This document shows, piece after piece, positions 1 through 11,355 of a DNA stretch of 41,899 nt. The notes below the pieces were generated by a model that saw nothing but the letters and a program-made list of their open reading frames with translations, was not told the DNA's origin and ran no database searches. The position numbers were made by a program, and so were the translations under genes. Source of the stretch: Endothia cerciana (lineage: Eukaryota > Ascomycota > Sordariomycetes > Diaporthales > Cryphonectriaceae); the NCBI GenBank assembly GCA_026119935.1, contig JALRMH010000091.1, positions 1-41,899 on the forward strand, read 5' to 3'. How positions within the stretch are numbered: the stretch's first letter is position 1; each line of letters begins with the position of its first letter.

Positions 1-47
1 GTAGGGTCCATGTCGTGGTTGACCCTGGTCGTTGCGGTTTTCGCGTT

Positions 48-1874
48 CTAAATTTTGTTCTGCACGAAATAAAACAGGAACAAGGTGGACACTTCCCCCC
101 CCCCCCCCCCCAAATGAACATCCCTTATCTGCAGAGCATTGGACTGGATGAACGTCACGGGTGAAAAGATGGCATAGGATTCAGCGCGGTATGCTGGACG
201 GATTGAAGCGAAGATACAACCCAAGAACACCTCCAGATCTCTCGGTAGCTTGTCGACGGTCTCATATATGTCGTTGAAAGAAGCTCGGACGTCTAAGTCG
301 TCCCATATCTCGTTGACGGTCAACATGACCCGGAGGAAGACCCCTTGGGCTTTCCAGGTAACTGTCGAGACAAGCTGATCACAGTCTCTCTTAGCGGCTG
401 CTGCAAATCGAGGATGTCGCATCAGTCGGGTTTGGACCAATGCCCAGGTATCTTCTTTAGTAACAAAATGTAACCTCAGTCTCTGATCAGCGGCGAAACC
501 GTCCATGAAGGCATTGTCTTCACGGCTAGAGACGCAAACCTTGAGATCCTTATTCGCGCTGACCCAGTTGTTTAGTCGAAACACACCAGATGGGTGTGCT
601 TTTCCCTCGGGTCCTCAAACGCATCTAAGCCGTCGATGAGGAGGAAGAAGCGGAATCGCTGTCCCACGGCCTTGTCCGAAATGATATCCTCAAATGCCGA
701 GAGGGTTTCGGCGAATGAGATTGCCAACCTGGTTGATTGAGTATGTTGGAACGGGGAGAACTTATATGGGTCCCAAAATTGAGGGAAGACATTGGGTGTG
801 AACTCCGGAGCCTGTTTGAGGATGCAATGCAGAAGTGTCCGTACCATGCCTTCAAATTGCCTCTGCAAATCATTTCCTGCTTTCCAGGCATGAAAACTGG
901 CTCGTATGAGACGCTTCCCGCCCGGGAACTCCTGCCGTTGGTTCTGTGTTTCGGTCGACTGGTCGATGAGCTTCATGATTGTCGACTTCCCGCTGCCTGG
1001 CTTCCCTGTGATATGGGAGATGCCCTGTCCGCTGCCGAGCCAGTCTTTGAAAGACATTCTGAGGTTTGGGTGACATTTTGGGATGGATGGGTCCCGGATG
1101 CACCATCGGAAAGTACCCATCTCCGCCTCATCCACTTGTTTCATTCGCGCATCCATTTGATCGCAGTACAGGCTTTCCAAGATACTGCCACGGTTTCTAT
1201 CCCCAAGGATAGAAACAGAGCTGTTGAGGATGTCCTTGAGGGAGCCAAGAGGTTGGGCCTCTAGAATTCCGCTCGTCTTGAGTGTGTCGAGGTGTTCATG
1301 AAGTGTTAGTAGAAGCATGCGAGTTTGACTCTGGGTTGGCCCAAAGCTTTTCGAGACTCTTTCCGGTAGTAGAGCTGTATTCTCGTTTAGAATGTTGATA
1401 GCAAAGTGAGTCTGTGCATGTTCAAAAGCATACCTCGAGACAGTAAGAAGATGAGTATTGAGCTGGGTTGTGCAGAGCTGCCATCGTTCGCGTGGCTCTT
1501 TGACTGTAGATTTGTTCCATACCGTTGCCATGCCAGCTCTCTCGCAGCCTCCCTGGGCGACTTTCTCTTGCCTGCTTTCGTCTTCTCCAGCAGTTCAAGG
1601 ATCTCGCTCCCGAGCTCGTGGCATTTCCTCACCACCCTGACAAGGCTCTGCTCCACGCGAGATGGCCGCCCAGTGGATCCTGGGGCGTTAAGGGGCAGTC
1701 TGCCCATCAGCTTTTTCAGCTCAATGGTGACCTCCTCAAGGCATCGGTTTCCATCTGTGCTGCCGGTCGTGGAATCGTAGATGCTCCACGCAGTGGATAT
1801 AGAACGTCCCCAGCGAACTGAGCAAAGCTCAAAACCGCGGAAGTGGTTCCGATGATGGTCCATGGGTCCAGCAT
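48..1874 (-). pseudogene. NACHT-type STAND NTPase, disrupted by three frameshifts
   Basis: Fungal NACHT/STAND proteins are intracellular signalling NTPases linked to non-self recognition. The reading starts at the ATG ending at 1874 (MLDPWTIIGTTSAVLSF), which matches the usual fungal NACHT N-terminus. It continues through a helical N-terminal domain, a P-loop (GKPGSGKS, near 975-1000), a Walker B-like LLIDGLDAFE (near 620-650) and an LKVCVSSRE sensor segment (near 525-550). These pieces lie in three different phases. The frame changes fall at 1797-1801 (TATA), 1537-1543 (CTCTCTC) and 581-586 (ACACAC). At each, dropping one dinucleotide unit on paper brings the two sides into phase, and the residue spacing of the first lesion then fits the family exactly, so introns are unlikely. 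The 3' part ends at a stop at 48, just past a 17-base C run. No C-terminal repeat domain is visible, so the gene is truncated or runs off the window. Sequencing error is an alternative to true pseudogenisation. Confidence 0.75.
95..111. repeat. C17 homopolymer
   Basis: A run of 17 C lies in the 3' part of the broken NACHT gene and encodes a glycine run on the minus strand just before the stop. Its length is probably unreliable in the assembly, so the reading frame to its left is uncertain. Confidence 0.9.
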
Positions 1875-2378
1875 GGCTACTATGTTAGTGATCAGGCTTT
1901 GGACACTGGTTGTAACGGCCCTGCCTCATCAACCTTGGGACCGATGTTGGACGGTGATAATATAGCCTCGCCGCATCTTGGAGTTTTTACATTTGGGCGG
2001 TTTTTAAACGCTGTGACCCCACTTGTAGAACCTTGCATGTCCAACGGCCTGCCTAAAGCCGCAGCGCATAAAGCTCTTCAATCATCGACCAGCCAAATCC
2101 CCCGGGCCGACGCCGATGCCATGCCACATATGACAGCAGCCTACCAGCCCTAGGAAATGGAGCACACCAAGAGAATCCGCTACACAAAGAGGTCGTAAGT
2201 AACGGCGGGGTTCTTGGATGTCCTCGAGGTGTCTGGGGATCTCCAACGTCCCATGAATTCGTTGCCTACGTGCGAAATCTCACATCAGAGCAGTGCAGTC
2301 GGATTTAAGCAACACTCTCCTCAGCACCTGACGGGACTCTAACTAGCAAGATGCTCCAGAATCAGCTTAGCAGGGTGA
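1875..2378. other. Intergenic gap, no gene seen
   Basis: About 500 bases lie between the start of the broken NACHT gene and the stop of the acyl-CoA synthetase, both on the minus strand. The gap should hold the NACHT promoter and the acyl-CoA synthetase 3' end. I see no convincing coding frame. Confidence 0.6.
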
Positions 2379-4672
2379 TCACAGCTTTGCCCTGCCCTCG
2401 ATAGCCTTATGCGTATCCCCCTTGTGCTCGAAATACGCACGCACTGCGCCGCTCGCCGTCTCCACGACACTGGAGTCCTCGACCGTGGAAGGGACGCTCA
2501 CGGTCTTGTCAAACTCGCCATGGACACCGTTCTCCAACAACTCGCGCAGGACCCTCCGCAGGGTCTTCCCCGACCTTGTCTTCGGGATGATGGGCTTGGC
2601 ATCCGACTTGGTCCGGATCATGCCGCCGAGTGAGGCTATGGGGCCGACCTGCGTGCGGACGAGCTGCTGGATCTCCGACAGGAGCCTGGCATCGTCGAGA
2701 CCGCAGGAGGGTGGCGTGAGAACGAAGGCGAAGGGGAGCTGGCCCTTCATCGCGTCCGGTATGCCCACTACGCAGGCTTCTGTCACCTGTGGGTGCGATG
2801 TTATGGCCTGCTCGAGTGTGCCTAGAGGAGTCTCAGCCAGTGATTAGGGCATTGTCCAGTCAGGGGAGCAGACATACCAGTGCTCAGCCGGTGTGCTGCG
2901 ACGTTGATGATGTCGTCTGGAGCAGGGGTCAGCTAGCCGATTCCTTCTCATCGAGGCTGGGGGGAAGCAACCCACCTGATCTTGCCATGATGTGAACATA
3001 ACCGTCTTGATCCACAATTCCAGCATCGCCCGTGTCCAACCACCTTCCATCGAATCTCTTGAGATAGCCCCTGTGGAACCGCTCCTCGTCCTCCCACAAG
3101 GTGCGGAACGCAGTCGGCGCAAGCGGCATCCTCAGCACGATATTCCCCATCTTGCCCTTCGCGAGCTCGTTCCCGCCATCGTCCACCACCCGCACGTCGA
3201 ACCCTGGCATGGGCTTCCCAGCACTTCCGGGCTTGATACCCAGGGGTGGTGCCGCCGGGGCGTTCTGGACCACGTGGGGGGCCATGGAGATCCCGGATAT
3301 GGGCGAGCCGGACTCTGAGCTCCACCAGTTGTCTATAACCTTCGCGCCGCCAACGGCCTGGTCCCCGTATTTGCCCAAGAGTGTCTTATACATGGTGACG
3401 ATGGCCGGCTCCGACCTCTCGCCCGCCAGGAACATCGCCCTGAGCGACCTGAGCCCGCCCTGTCCGCCGATGCGCGTGAGGTGCTCGTTCTCCGGGTCGT
3501 CCTTGCGGATGGCACGCAGGGCAGTGGGTGCTGTGAACATGGCGTTGACCTTGTACTCCTGTATCATGCGCCAGAAGGCGCTGGCATCGGGTGTGCCGAC
3601 CGGCTTGCCCTCGTACAGGACGGTGGCCGCGCCGACGAGCAGGGGCCCGTACAGGGTATAGCTGTGAGAGACCACCCACCCTATGTCGCTGAAGCAGGCC
3701 ATCTCCGCGCGTAGGCTTTGTGTCAGCATATCCTGTTGCCCGCGGGGTCGGGGTGGATGCGGGTTCTGATATCTCGCGAGGACTCACCACGTCTCCTGGC
3801 CCCTGCAGCCCAAACATCTGCCTCACGCTCAGCTCCAGCCCCACCGCGTGCCCGGCCGCCTCCCTCACCACGCCCTTTGGCAGCCCCGTCGTGCCAGACG
3901 TGTAGATCACGTACACGCCGTCGGTCCCTTTCACGGGCACGCACTCCTTCACCCTCCTCCCCCTCAGCGCCGCGCTCCTCGCCAGCCGGTTCCAGCTCCT
4001 CTCGCCGGCCTCCCTCCTCAGCGGGTGCCACTCCAGCTGCGGCCGCTGCCAGACGAGCGTCCTCGGCGTCCTCCACTCCGCCAGGCGCTCGGCCTCCTCC
4101 AGGTACTCCCTGTACGGGATGGGCGGCTTGTTCCCGTCGATACCGCACGACGCCGTCAGGACGACCCTGGGCCGGCTGGCGTCGATGCGCTGGGCGAGGG
4201 CGCGCGGCGCGAACCCGCCGAAGACGACGGCGTGGAGGGCGCCGAGGCGCGAGACGGCCAGGAGCCCGACGATGGCGGCGGGGATCATGGGCATGTAGAC
4301 GAGGACGACGTCCCCCCTGCGCACGCCCTCGTCCCGCAGGACGGCCGCGAGCGTCTCGACCTCCGCCAGGAGCTCCGAGTAGGTGATGCGCTGCCCGGTG
4401 CCGGTGACGGGGCTGTCGTAGAAGACGGCCGGCGAGTCGCCGTGGCCGGCGAGGACGTGGCGGTCCACGCAGTTGTAGCAGGTCGATATCTCGCCGTCGG
4501 GGAACCACTCCCAGTGCTCGTGGGAGGTCTCCGACCCGGGGATGGTCTTTGTGTACCTCCTGAGGATAGTGGATGGCTTCTTGTGCCAGTGGAGCCGCGA
4601 GGCTTGGTGTGCCCAGAAGGCTTCTGGGGACTGGAGGGAGGAGGCGTAGAGTACCTCCTGAGGGTGAGACAT
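2379..4672 (-). CDS. Short-chain (acetyl/propionyl) acyl-CoA synthetase, ACSS3/PrpE-like
   Basis: This is an AMP-forming acyl-CoA ligase that activates a short-chain acid, probably propionate or acetate, with ATP and CoA. Exons on the minus strand are 4672-3788, 3702-2976, 2916-2878 and 2821-2379, giving 697 aa. The three introns (85, 59 and 56 nt) are GT-AG and the phases close. Visible motifs are the family N-terminal block with WFPDGEIS, the P-loop YTSGTTGLPKG at about residues 257-267, SDIGWVVSHSY, WWSSESGSPI, WLDTGDAGIVDQDGY, and the A10 motif RSGKTLRR with the catalytic lysine near residue 636. The length fits ACSS3/PrpE-type enzymes. The ATG at 4672 (MSHPQEVLYASS) was preferred over an in-frame ATG 29 codons upstream because family homology begins there. 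The protein ends in AKL, a type 1 peroxisomal targeting tripeptide, so peroxisomal location is inferred. Substrate choice cannot be read from the sequence. Confidence 0.9.
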
Positions 4673-6227
4673 TGTTGCTACTTGTGAGAACGAGACGAGC
4701 GAGGGAATATAACAGAAAAGTGCAGTATCTCCCGATGAGACGTAGTTGTGATGTCTCACCTCCTACGTACGTGTATAGTAAACTAGGCAAGGCGGTCAGG
4801 TTGGGAAGCGGGTAATCACGGTTCTTATACCTTACTTGCGTGCCCTTGCTGAAACCAGATATTTATCAACTCAGGACATACGAGAGGTAAAAATCGCCAA
4901 TGATGAAATCCTACCGAGAAGATGCAAGATGCACTTCCGACGACGATCACGACCTCCCCTGCAGGAGGACGCTGCGGCCGTCTTTGACCTCGGGAGGCTG
5001 GCACGGCTAATCCGTTCCCCCGAATCCCCGGGTCCGCCCCCCCGGACGGCAACATGGAAGTTGATGATTCTGTGGGGGATGCCTCTCTTCAGGCCACAAG
5101 GGCCAGCAAAACCTTTATCGAGATATTAAGTCATGATCGAGGTATTTTATGTGTTGCCGCACTGTGAAGACCATTGGGCTTTCCTAGGCAATCAAGTATC
5201 AGAGTGCCATCAAGACATCCCCTCCCCAGGGTAATTACTGGAGTCCATTCCTGCTGTAGTAATAATCAGCGAGACAAATATCTTCGGTCTTAGTATCATC
5301 TTAACACCTTGGGTCAAAGCTTCTGCTCATCAGAAAAGATTCCATGGTGAATGTACTTTGCTCTTGTGTCTTGTCGAATTGTATTGTTCCTTGCGTGTGC
5401 CTGGGCAACTTTTCAACCCTTGCAGCCATTCACAGATCTCACAAGGCTTAGGCCCGAATACCTACCTGAAGACAAATTAAGGAATAGCTATATTGTTGGC
5501 ACTTGAGAACTAGAAGCTTTACATCTTCAAAACTCATAGCATTCAAGTTACAGTGCACATTGTGTCGTTCCACAACCTTGTCTTGTCAAAGACGGGATGG
5601 AGGTTGATCATGAAGATGAATGATGTGGATGGAGTCCCCAGGTAGGTATCCAGCCTGTCAGCTTGTGGTCATCAGAGTGATATAAAACAGCAGATTGCAC
5701 TTGACCACTTGTCCAATCAAAGTAACAATTAGGATCTTGAACATGATGTCAAGCTTAGTTCGCTTTCGGCCTCACAATGATTCATTGGGGGGGGGGGGGG
5801 CAGAAGCCGTCCGTTTAGACCGGTAACAGCTTGATCCCAAGCACGACTTGGCGCATGGACCAGGCCCTTGAGGGCGAGACTATGTTAGTATTACTTCAGG
5901 TACCTGGTTGGTTAATACCCGGGAGTTATTGGCTCGTGGCAGAGCAGGAGCAGACACTGCGGACGCGGCCCTCGGTCGTTTGACAGATGTCAACTACCCT
6001 TTACATTTCCGAATCTAAGGGGACACACTTGAGGTCGGTGGTATGGCCAGACAACGGGTTCTGGACTCGGAAAACCAGCGTTCCGATGAGCGTTATTCCG
6101 AAGCTATGAAGCTCCCACGCTGTGAGATGCCCGCCAATTCCCCAGGAAACCCATCGCTAATGCAAAAAGAAGACAAGAGCATACATTTCGTTGGACTCGT
6201 GAACCCCTTTAGTTCCGCCCCTGTGTC
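4673..6227. other. Intergenic region, 1.55 kb, no gene seen
   Basis: The region is more AT-rich than its neighbours and has stops in all frames. It holds the promoter of the acyl-CoA synthetase on the left and the 3' flank of the MFS transporter on the right. A G14 run lies at 5787-5800. No RNA gene or transposon remnant was recognised. Confidence 0.6.
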
Positions 6228-8317
6228 TCACCTGGCCGTCCTCCCCCCGACCCCCACCGCCTCGTCCATGCTCTTGCGCCACCTGCCGCCGAACCTCGAC
6301 AGGAGGTAGATACACATGTTCCCGCTGACGAGCGCGAAGAGCGCCACCATGGTGCACAGCCACCCGACGCCCATGGCGTCCAGCAGCGGCTGCGTCACGA
6401 TGATGCCCACGCAGGAGAAGATGTTCCGCACGAAGTTGTTGAGCGCCACGCCGCTGCTCGACCGCCTGGGCATGAACTCGGTCAGCATGGTGGTGACGGC
6501 GCCGAAGACCAGCATGCTGCCCACGCCGAAGAAGAAGTTGGGGATCATGCACGCCAGCCAGAACTCGCCAAAGCTGGCGCACCACCCGAACCAGATCAGC
6601 GCGAGCGGGAACATGCTCGCCGCGATCCAGGCGTTCTCCTTGAGCCGGTCCTCGGGCCGGTAGATGAGCTTGCCCTTCTCGTCGTACCGCCCCGCCTTCA
6701 GCGCCTCCCGCTTCATGATGTGGTCCACCCACCGCCCGCCGAAGAGGGACGCCAGGAAGTACCCCAGCGAGGACGGGATGTACAGCAGGCCGATGACGAT
6801 GGTCGAGAAGCCGTACGGCGCGACGGCGAAGGTCGACTGGATGGAGATGTTGAGGATGAACAGCGAGGCGAAGGTGATGGCCGCGAAGGCGACCACCAGG
6901 GCGATGGCCGGGAAGCGCAGGTAGGTGATGCAGTCGAGGGGGTCGATGAGGGCCTTGCGCAGGACCATGGCGCCCCTCTTGGTCTTGAGGGCGACGGACT
7001 GGCGCGTGGACACGCGCCCGAGGCTGCTGGTGCGGTTGAGGTCCTCCCCTGCCGGGGCGGGCGGGATGAGGGGCTTGCGCCTGGCGAGGGTCTCGGGGAG
7101 GAGGGAAAGGAGGCTGAGGAAGTTGAGACCGCCGAAGATCGCGAGGAACCACATCGTGCTTCGCCAGCCGAGACCCTGGGCCAGGGCTCCACCGATGATT
7201 GGTGCCAGTAGGGGCCCGAGGAGGGGCCCGAGGTAGAAGGTGTCTGGCACAACACGGTCAGTCAGGGGTTCATGGGGGGGATGGAGCACCGGAGTGTACG
7301 CACTCATTGCCTTGCCCCGCTCAAAGACCTCCCACAGGTCGGCGATCGTTCCCGCCCCCACGGCCTGGACAGAGGCTGAAGCACCACCACCGAGGATCCG
7401 CATGGCGATGAGCATCCCTATGTTGGTGCTCACGGCACTCAATACGGAGAAGACGACGAAGAGACCGAACGATATGATATAAACCGTCCGCCGGCCGAGA
7501 GTCTCAGAGAAGGATGACCTGTTTCGGTGTCAGCAAGGAATCCCGGGTAGCCAAGAGGGCCAACATCGACTCACCACCACAGGGGAAAGATGGACATGGC
7601 GAGCATGTAGAAAGCCACCGTCATGTTGACGATAGTTTCAGTGGTATGCAAATCCCGAGATATGTCACCCAGGGCGGCTGTTTAACGTGTTAGCCACGGA
7701 AGTCAGGATAAGTCATCCCCCCCCCCCCCAACACACACACACACACAATGCAGCCGGCTCTTAGCCATTGGTTTGGGGGGGAAGAAAGAGGAAAACGGGC
7801 AAAAAAGTCGCCACATACGGTACATGATGTTCGACCCGATAGGGCCGCCAGCAGCGGCCAGGGCCACGATCGCAGTGATAGTCCACTTCGTCTTTCTGGA
7901 GTAGTCATACGGTCGTTCGACCTCAGGGATGAGGACAAATGTGGCGAAGAGACCTCTCCTCTTGGTCCGCGGGACGACAGCCAAGGGCCTCGACCGGGTC
8001 GACGAGGCGCGGGAATGCGTCCGGCCTTGGGCCGCTAGGGTTTCTGGATCTATGAGGACGCCGGTGTTGAGGCCTTCGGAGCCTACGGGCTCAGGGTCGT
8101 GGTGCTCCTCCGCCTCGTCGACTGAGGCTCTTGACTTCTCATCCTCGTCATCACCGTCAATGTTACCGTCATGGTGAGATACCGTGTCGGTGTCGCTCTC
8201 CTCCGGGTTGGGAAGTGATTCATGATGCTGATCCCGCTGGTCTGTCTCCAACTTTCCGGCGCCGGGGTGGTTCTGACCGGCGGCGTTGCCGTCATTTTTC
8301 TCTTGGCCGGGAGCCAT
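6228..8317 (-). CDS. MFS transporter, DHA1 (drug:H+ antiporter) family
   Basis: This is a plasma-membrane type major facilitator, probably a proton-coupled exporter of drugs or small metabolites. Exons on the minus strand are 8317-7819, 7677-7575, 7518-7304 and 7243-6228, giving 610 aa with consistent phases. A long acidic, charged N-terminal tail of roughly 130-140 residues precedes the first membrane segment. Family motifs seen are SETLGRRTVY (motif A), GAGTIADLWE, GPLLGPLLAPIIGG with GLGWRSTMW (motif C region of 12-spanner DHA1 proteins), and LPETLARRKP before the central loop. Exon 2 restores the DLHTTETIVNMTVAFYM block of the first helices, which supports the model. Intron 1 (141 nt) carries a C13 run and an (AC)8 microsatellite. 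Intron 3 is 60 nt, in frame and free of stops. Substrate unknown; Qdr/Dtr-like transporters are the nearest relatives I recognise. Confidence 0.88.
7717..7746. repeat. C13 run followed by (AC)8 microsatellite, inside MFS intron 1
   Basis: Thirteen C are followed by alternating AC. The tract lies wholly inside intron 1 (7678-7818) of the transporter gene, so length changes would not alter the protein. Confidence 0.9.
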
Positions 8318-10008
8318 ATTAGCACACCGGGATCCGGTTTCCCGGCAAACCGGGGGTGTGGAAATCCCTCAGAGCGGTCCCCTCGCCTCTGTGCTCCTAG
8401 ATCCGAATGCTTCTGAGATGGTCAGAGTGAGGCAGGGAGGGCCGTGGTTCACGGACAATGCGCTCACGGGGTATGTTTGTGTCGTGGCGGCCAGATGAGG
8501 CGGATACACGCAAGGGCGGAAGGCGAGAGGGCAGAGCAAGGTAAAGATGAGACGAAAAATAAAATGGACCATCCTCCAAAGACGTAAATCGGTAGACGAG
8601 CACGGGAATAAGGCACAACTGGACCAGGCAAAGCCCCGTGCTGCATCAGGACGAGCCTTCCGCACCAACGTACGGGTCGACGACCCACCTAAATTCTTCC
8701 TGAGCGCCCTTGGCTCCATACATCCTGTACCGGCCGAGGCTGCTGGGCCGGTTTCCCTCTCCACCCACAGATAAACCCATCCCGGCGGTGTTGATCGGCG
8801 GCTGTGCGTCTCGCGTCTCGCGATTCAACCTGACTAGTCGACCCCGGCGAGCTCTCACCTGCCACGAAGGGGAGGGGGGAGGGGAGGGCGTTAAGTTGTC
8901 CCCCTTGCTATGCAGGATCGAAGAGACTTGGTCCGAACGGGGAGCGGTGGCTTGAGAGGAGGGGGGGGGGGTAACATCGAAGCGGTACTTGGTCATGATT
9001 GGAGTTTCGGCAAAAACGGCACCGACTGGCCTTGGGATTCCCGCACCGGGTCTACTACTTACACGGCAATACATATTACTATGGATACGTACTTAGTACT
9101 CGGCCTGTCTTCCACCGCCCGTATGTAAAAGCACAGAACCTCCGTAACCACTAATCAGATCTCCAGGCTGACAAAAGGTTCCAGTGACTCGGTCAGCCGA
9201 ACAATCCCTTCTCTCCCCTGGTCAGGACATGCACGTCTACGGAATGACAGGCATCTCGCCATACGAAGGATCACGGAGGTCTGGGCGCTGTGAACCGTGG
9301 CCTTCCTCTCCCGAGCCGCCCGCTGAGCAAACCCGCTACCGCCAGTAACCATACGCATGTTATACGGACCGAACAAGCGGGGAGAGCATATTTGTCCTCG
9401 GCCGCCGTCTGCACTCACGGCACACGTTGCCGTGGTACGGCTCCGCGAGAAGTGGAGAGGGGCCAAACATAATAAGCCCACGAAGATACAAACTGGGGCT
9501 TACAAGTATTTGTATGTGTGAGGGTTAGGGTAGTCTGGTCTAAGTATCGCCGATAAGGTCCCGACCGCCGGTGCCGGACAAGGCGACGGTGAAGGCCGCC
9601 GTCACGGCAGATATCCAGCGTGAACCCTACATGATATATTGTTACCTCGTGGACATTCTCCTGCGGAGGTGTCCCTACGTATGCATTGAATGTCATGACC
9701 TGGGTCAGCATGACTCCCAGAGCTGGCGGGAAGATGGTTCAAAATACACCTGATCGGGAGGCGGCTCCGATCTCGAAGAAACGAACGTGACTCCCGGCTT
9801 CACCAGTCTCGACTCTCACCAAATTCCACAACCCGGCTGCCATCCGTGGCTTGACCATATATGCAAAACACTGCAGAATCCGCGCCCTAGCCTTGTGTTC
9901 GCCCTAATATCTCATCCGGAGACCCTTTCAGTCCTGCCCAACTCAGCGACTCTGGGTCACCACAAACATCAAAGGAAAAGGAAAAGGAAAAGAAGGGGAC
10001 GAAAAACC
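8318..10008. promoter_or_regulatory. Divergent promoter region between MFS transporter and gamma-glutamyl phosphate reductase
   Basis: About 1.7 kb separates the two divergent start codons, with no convincing gene. Three TGACTC cores, the half-site of GCN4/CPC1 binding, occur at 9185-9190, 9711-9716 and 9788-9793 on the side of the reductase. A G11 run lies at 8961-8971. A purine-rich AAAGG tract at 9971-9995 directly precedes the reductase start. Assignment of the TGACTC motifs as functional sites is inference. Confidence 0.45.
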
Positions 10009-11355
10009 ATGTCCCTCACGAGCGCCACCCCCCACGAGGCCGCCAGCGCCGCAAAGTCGGCCTCGCACTACCTGGCCACGCTCCCCGTGAGCGCGCGCAA
10101 CGAGGCCCTGACCGCCATCCACGCCTCCCTCGCCTCGTCCCGCGATGCCATCCTGGCCGCCAACGCCCGCGACGTGGACGCCGCCCGCGGCGCCGCCGCC
10201 GCCGGCCAGCTCGCCGCGTCCCTCGTGTCGCGCCTCGACCTGGGCCGGCCGGGCAGGTGGGGCGACATGCTGAAGGGGGTCCTCGACGTGCGGGGGCTCG
10301 GCGACCCGCTGGGCGTCGTCACCCTCCGCACGCGGCTGGACGACGGCCTGGTCCTGGAGCGCCTGACGTGCCCCATCGGCGTGCTGCTGGTCATCTTCGA
10401 GGCCCGGCCCGAGGTCATCGCGAACATCGCCGCCCTGGCCATCAAGAGCGGCAACGCGGCCATCCTCAAGGGCGGCAAGGAGAGCACCGAGTCGTTCGTG
10501 GCCATCAGCGAGGCCATCTCGCGGGGCCTGGAGTCGTGCAGCGTGCCGAACGGGGCGGTGCAGCTGGTCACCACCCGCGACGTCATCCCCCAGCTGCTGG
10601 ACCTGGATGCCTTTATCGACCTGGTGATCCCGAGGGGCGGCAACGAGCTGGTGCGGTACGTCAAGGCCAACACCAAGATCCCGGTGTTGGGGCACGCGGA
10701 TGGGCTGTGTGCCGCCTACCTGGAGGCCAGTGCGGATCCCAAGATGGCCGCCGGTGTCGTCGTGGACTCCAAGACGAGCTACCCCGCCGCCTGTAACAGC
10801 CTGGAGACCCTGCTGGTCGAGGAGGCCGCGGTGGAGACCGTCCTCCCCGCCGTGGCTGAGGCGCTGGTTGCGAAGGGCGTCGTGCTGCGGTGCGATCCCA
10901 GGAGCAAGGCGGCCGTCCTCGGCAGCGTTCCCTCGGCCGCAGACCAGGTGGAAGACGCGAGGGACGCCGACTACGACACCGAGCATCTCGCGCTCGTCCT
11001 GGCCGTCAAGACCACCCGGGGCCTCGACGAGGCCATCGAGCACATCAACACCCACGGTTCCCACCATACCGACGTCATCCTCACGGCCGCCGAGGACCAC
11101 GCCGAGAGGTTCATGACGGCCGTCGACTCGGCAGGGGTCTACTGGAACGCCTCGACGAGGATGGCGGACGGGATGAGGTACGGCTTCGGCACAGAGGTCG
11201 GCATCAGCACCAATAAGATCCACGCCAGGGGGCCGGTGGGCCTAGAGGGCTTGACAATCTACAAGTATAAGATCAGGGGCACGGGGCACGTGTCGGCCGT
11301 GTATGGCGAGGGGGAGGGGAAGAAGAGGTTCCTACACGAAAGGATGGACCTGTAG
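10009..11355 (+). CDS. Gamma-glutamyl phosphate reductase (glutamate-5-semialdehyde dehydrogenase)
   Basis: This enzyme reduces gamma-glutamyl phosphate to glutamate-5-semialdehyde with NADPH, the second step of proline synthesis from glutamate. It is ProA in bacteria and Pro2 in yeast. The gene is one uninterrupted exon of 448 aa, the usual length. Visible blocks are CPIGVLLVIFEARPEV, KSGNAAILKGGKES (cofactor region), LVIPRGGNELVRYVK, LGHADGLC, and the catalytic cysteine in YPAACNSLETLL at residue 262. TEVGISTNKIHARGPVGLEG lies near the C-terminus. The ATG at 10009 sits in a good context (AAACCATGTC) and matches where family homology begins. The frame also stays open to an ATG at 9787, 74 codons upstream, and ends there in a strongly basic stretch. 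I treat that as 5' UTR. Codon use is strongly G/C-ending. Confidence 0.95.
   Translation: MSLTSATPHEAASAAKSASHYLATLPVSARNEALTAIHASLASSRDAILAANARDVDAARGAAAAGQLAASLVSRLDLGRPGRWGDMLKGVLDVRGLGDPLGVVTLRTRLDDGLVLERLTCPIGVLLVIFEARPEVIANIAALAIKSGNAAILKGGKESTESFVAISEAISRGLESCSVPNGAVQLVTTRDVIPQLLDLDAFIDLVIPRGGNELVRYVKANTKIPVLGHADGLCAAYLEASADPKMAAGVVVDSKTSYPAACNSLETLLVEEAAVETVLPAVAEALVAKGVVLRCDPRSKAAVLGSVPSAADQVEDARDADYDTEHLALVLAVKTTRGLDEAIEHINTHGSHHTDVILTAAEDHAERFMTAVDSAGVYWNASTRMADGMRYGFGTEVGISTNKIHARGPVGLEGLTIYKYKIRGTGHVSAVYGEGEGKKRFLHERMDL

Noticed and set aside
3848..4687. 279-codon plus-strand frame opposite the acyl-CoA synthetase
   Set aside because: Low-complexity Pro/Arg/Gly-rich shadow of the real exon.
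9523..9530. GGTTAGGG, a telomere-like unit
   Set aside because: Only a single unit is present; no telomeric array.
9943..11223. 426-codon minus-strand frame opposite gamma-glutamyl phosphate reductase
   Set aside because: It is the antisense shadow of a G/C-third-position gene and its translation has no known domain.
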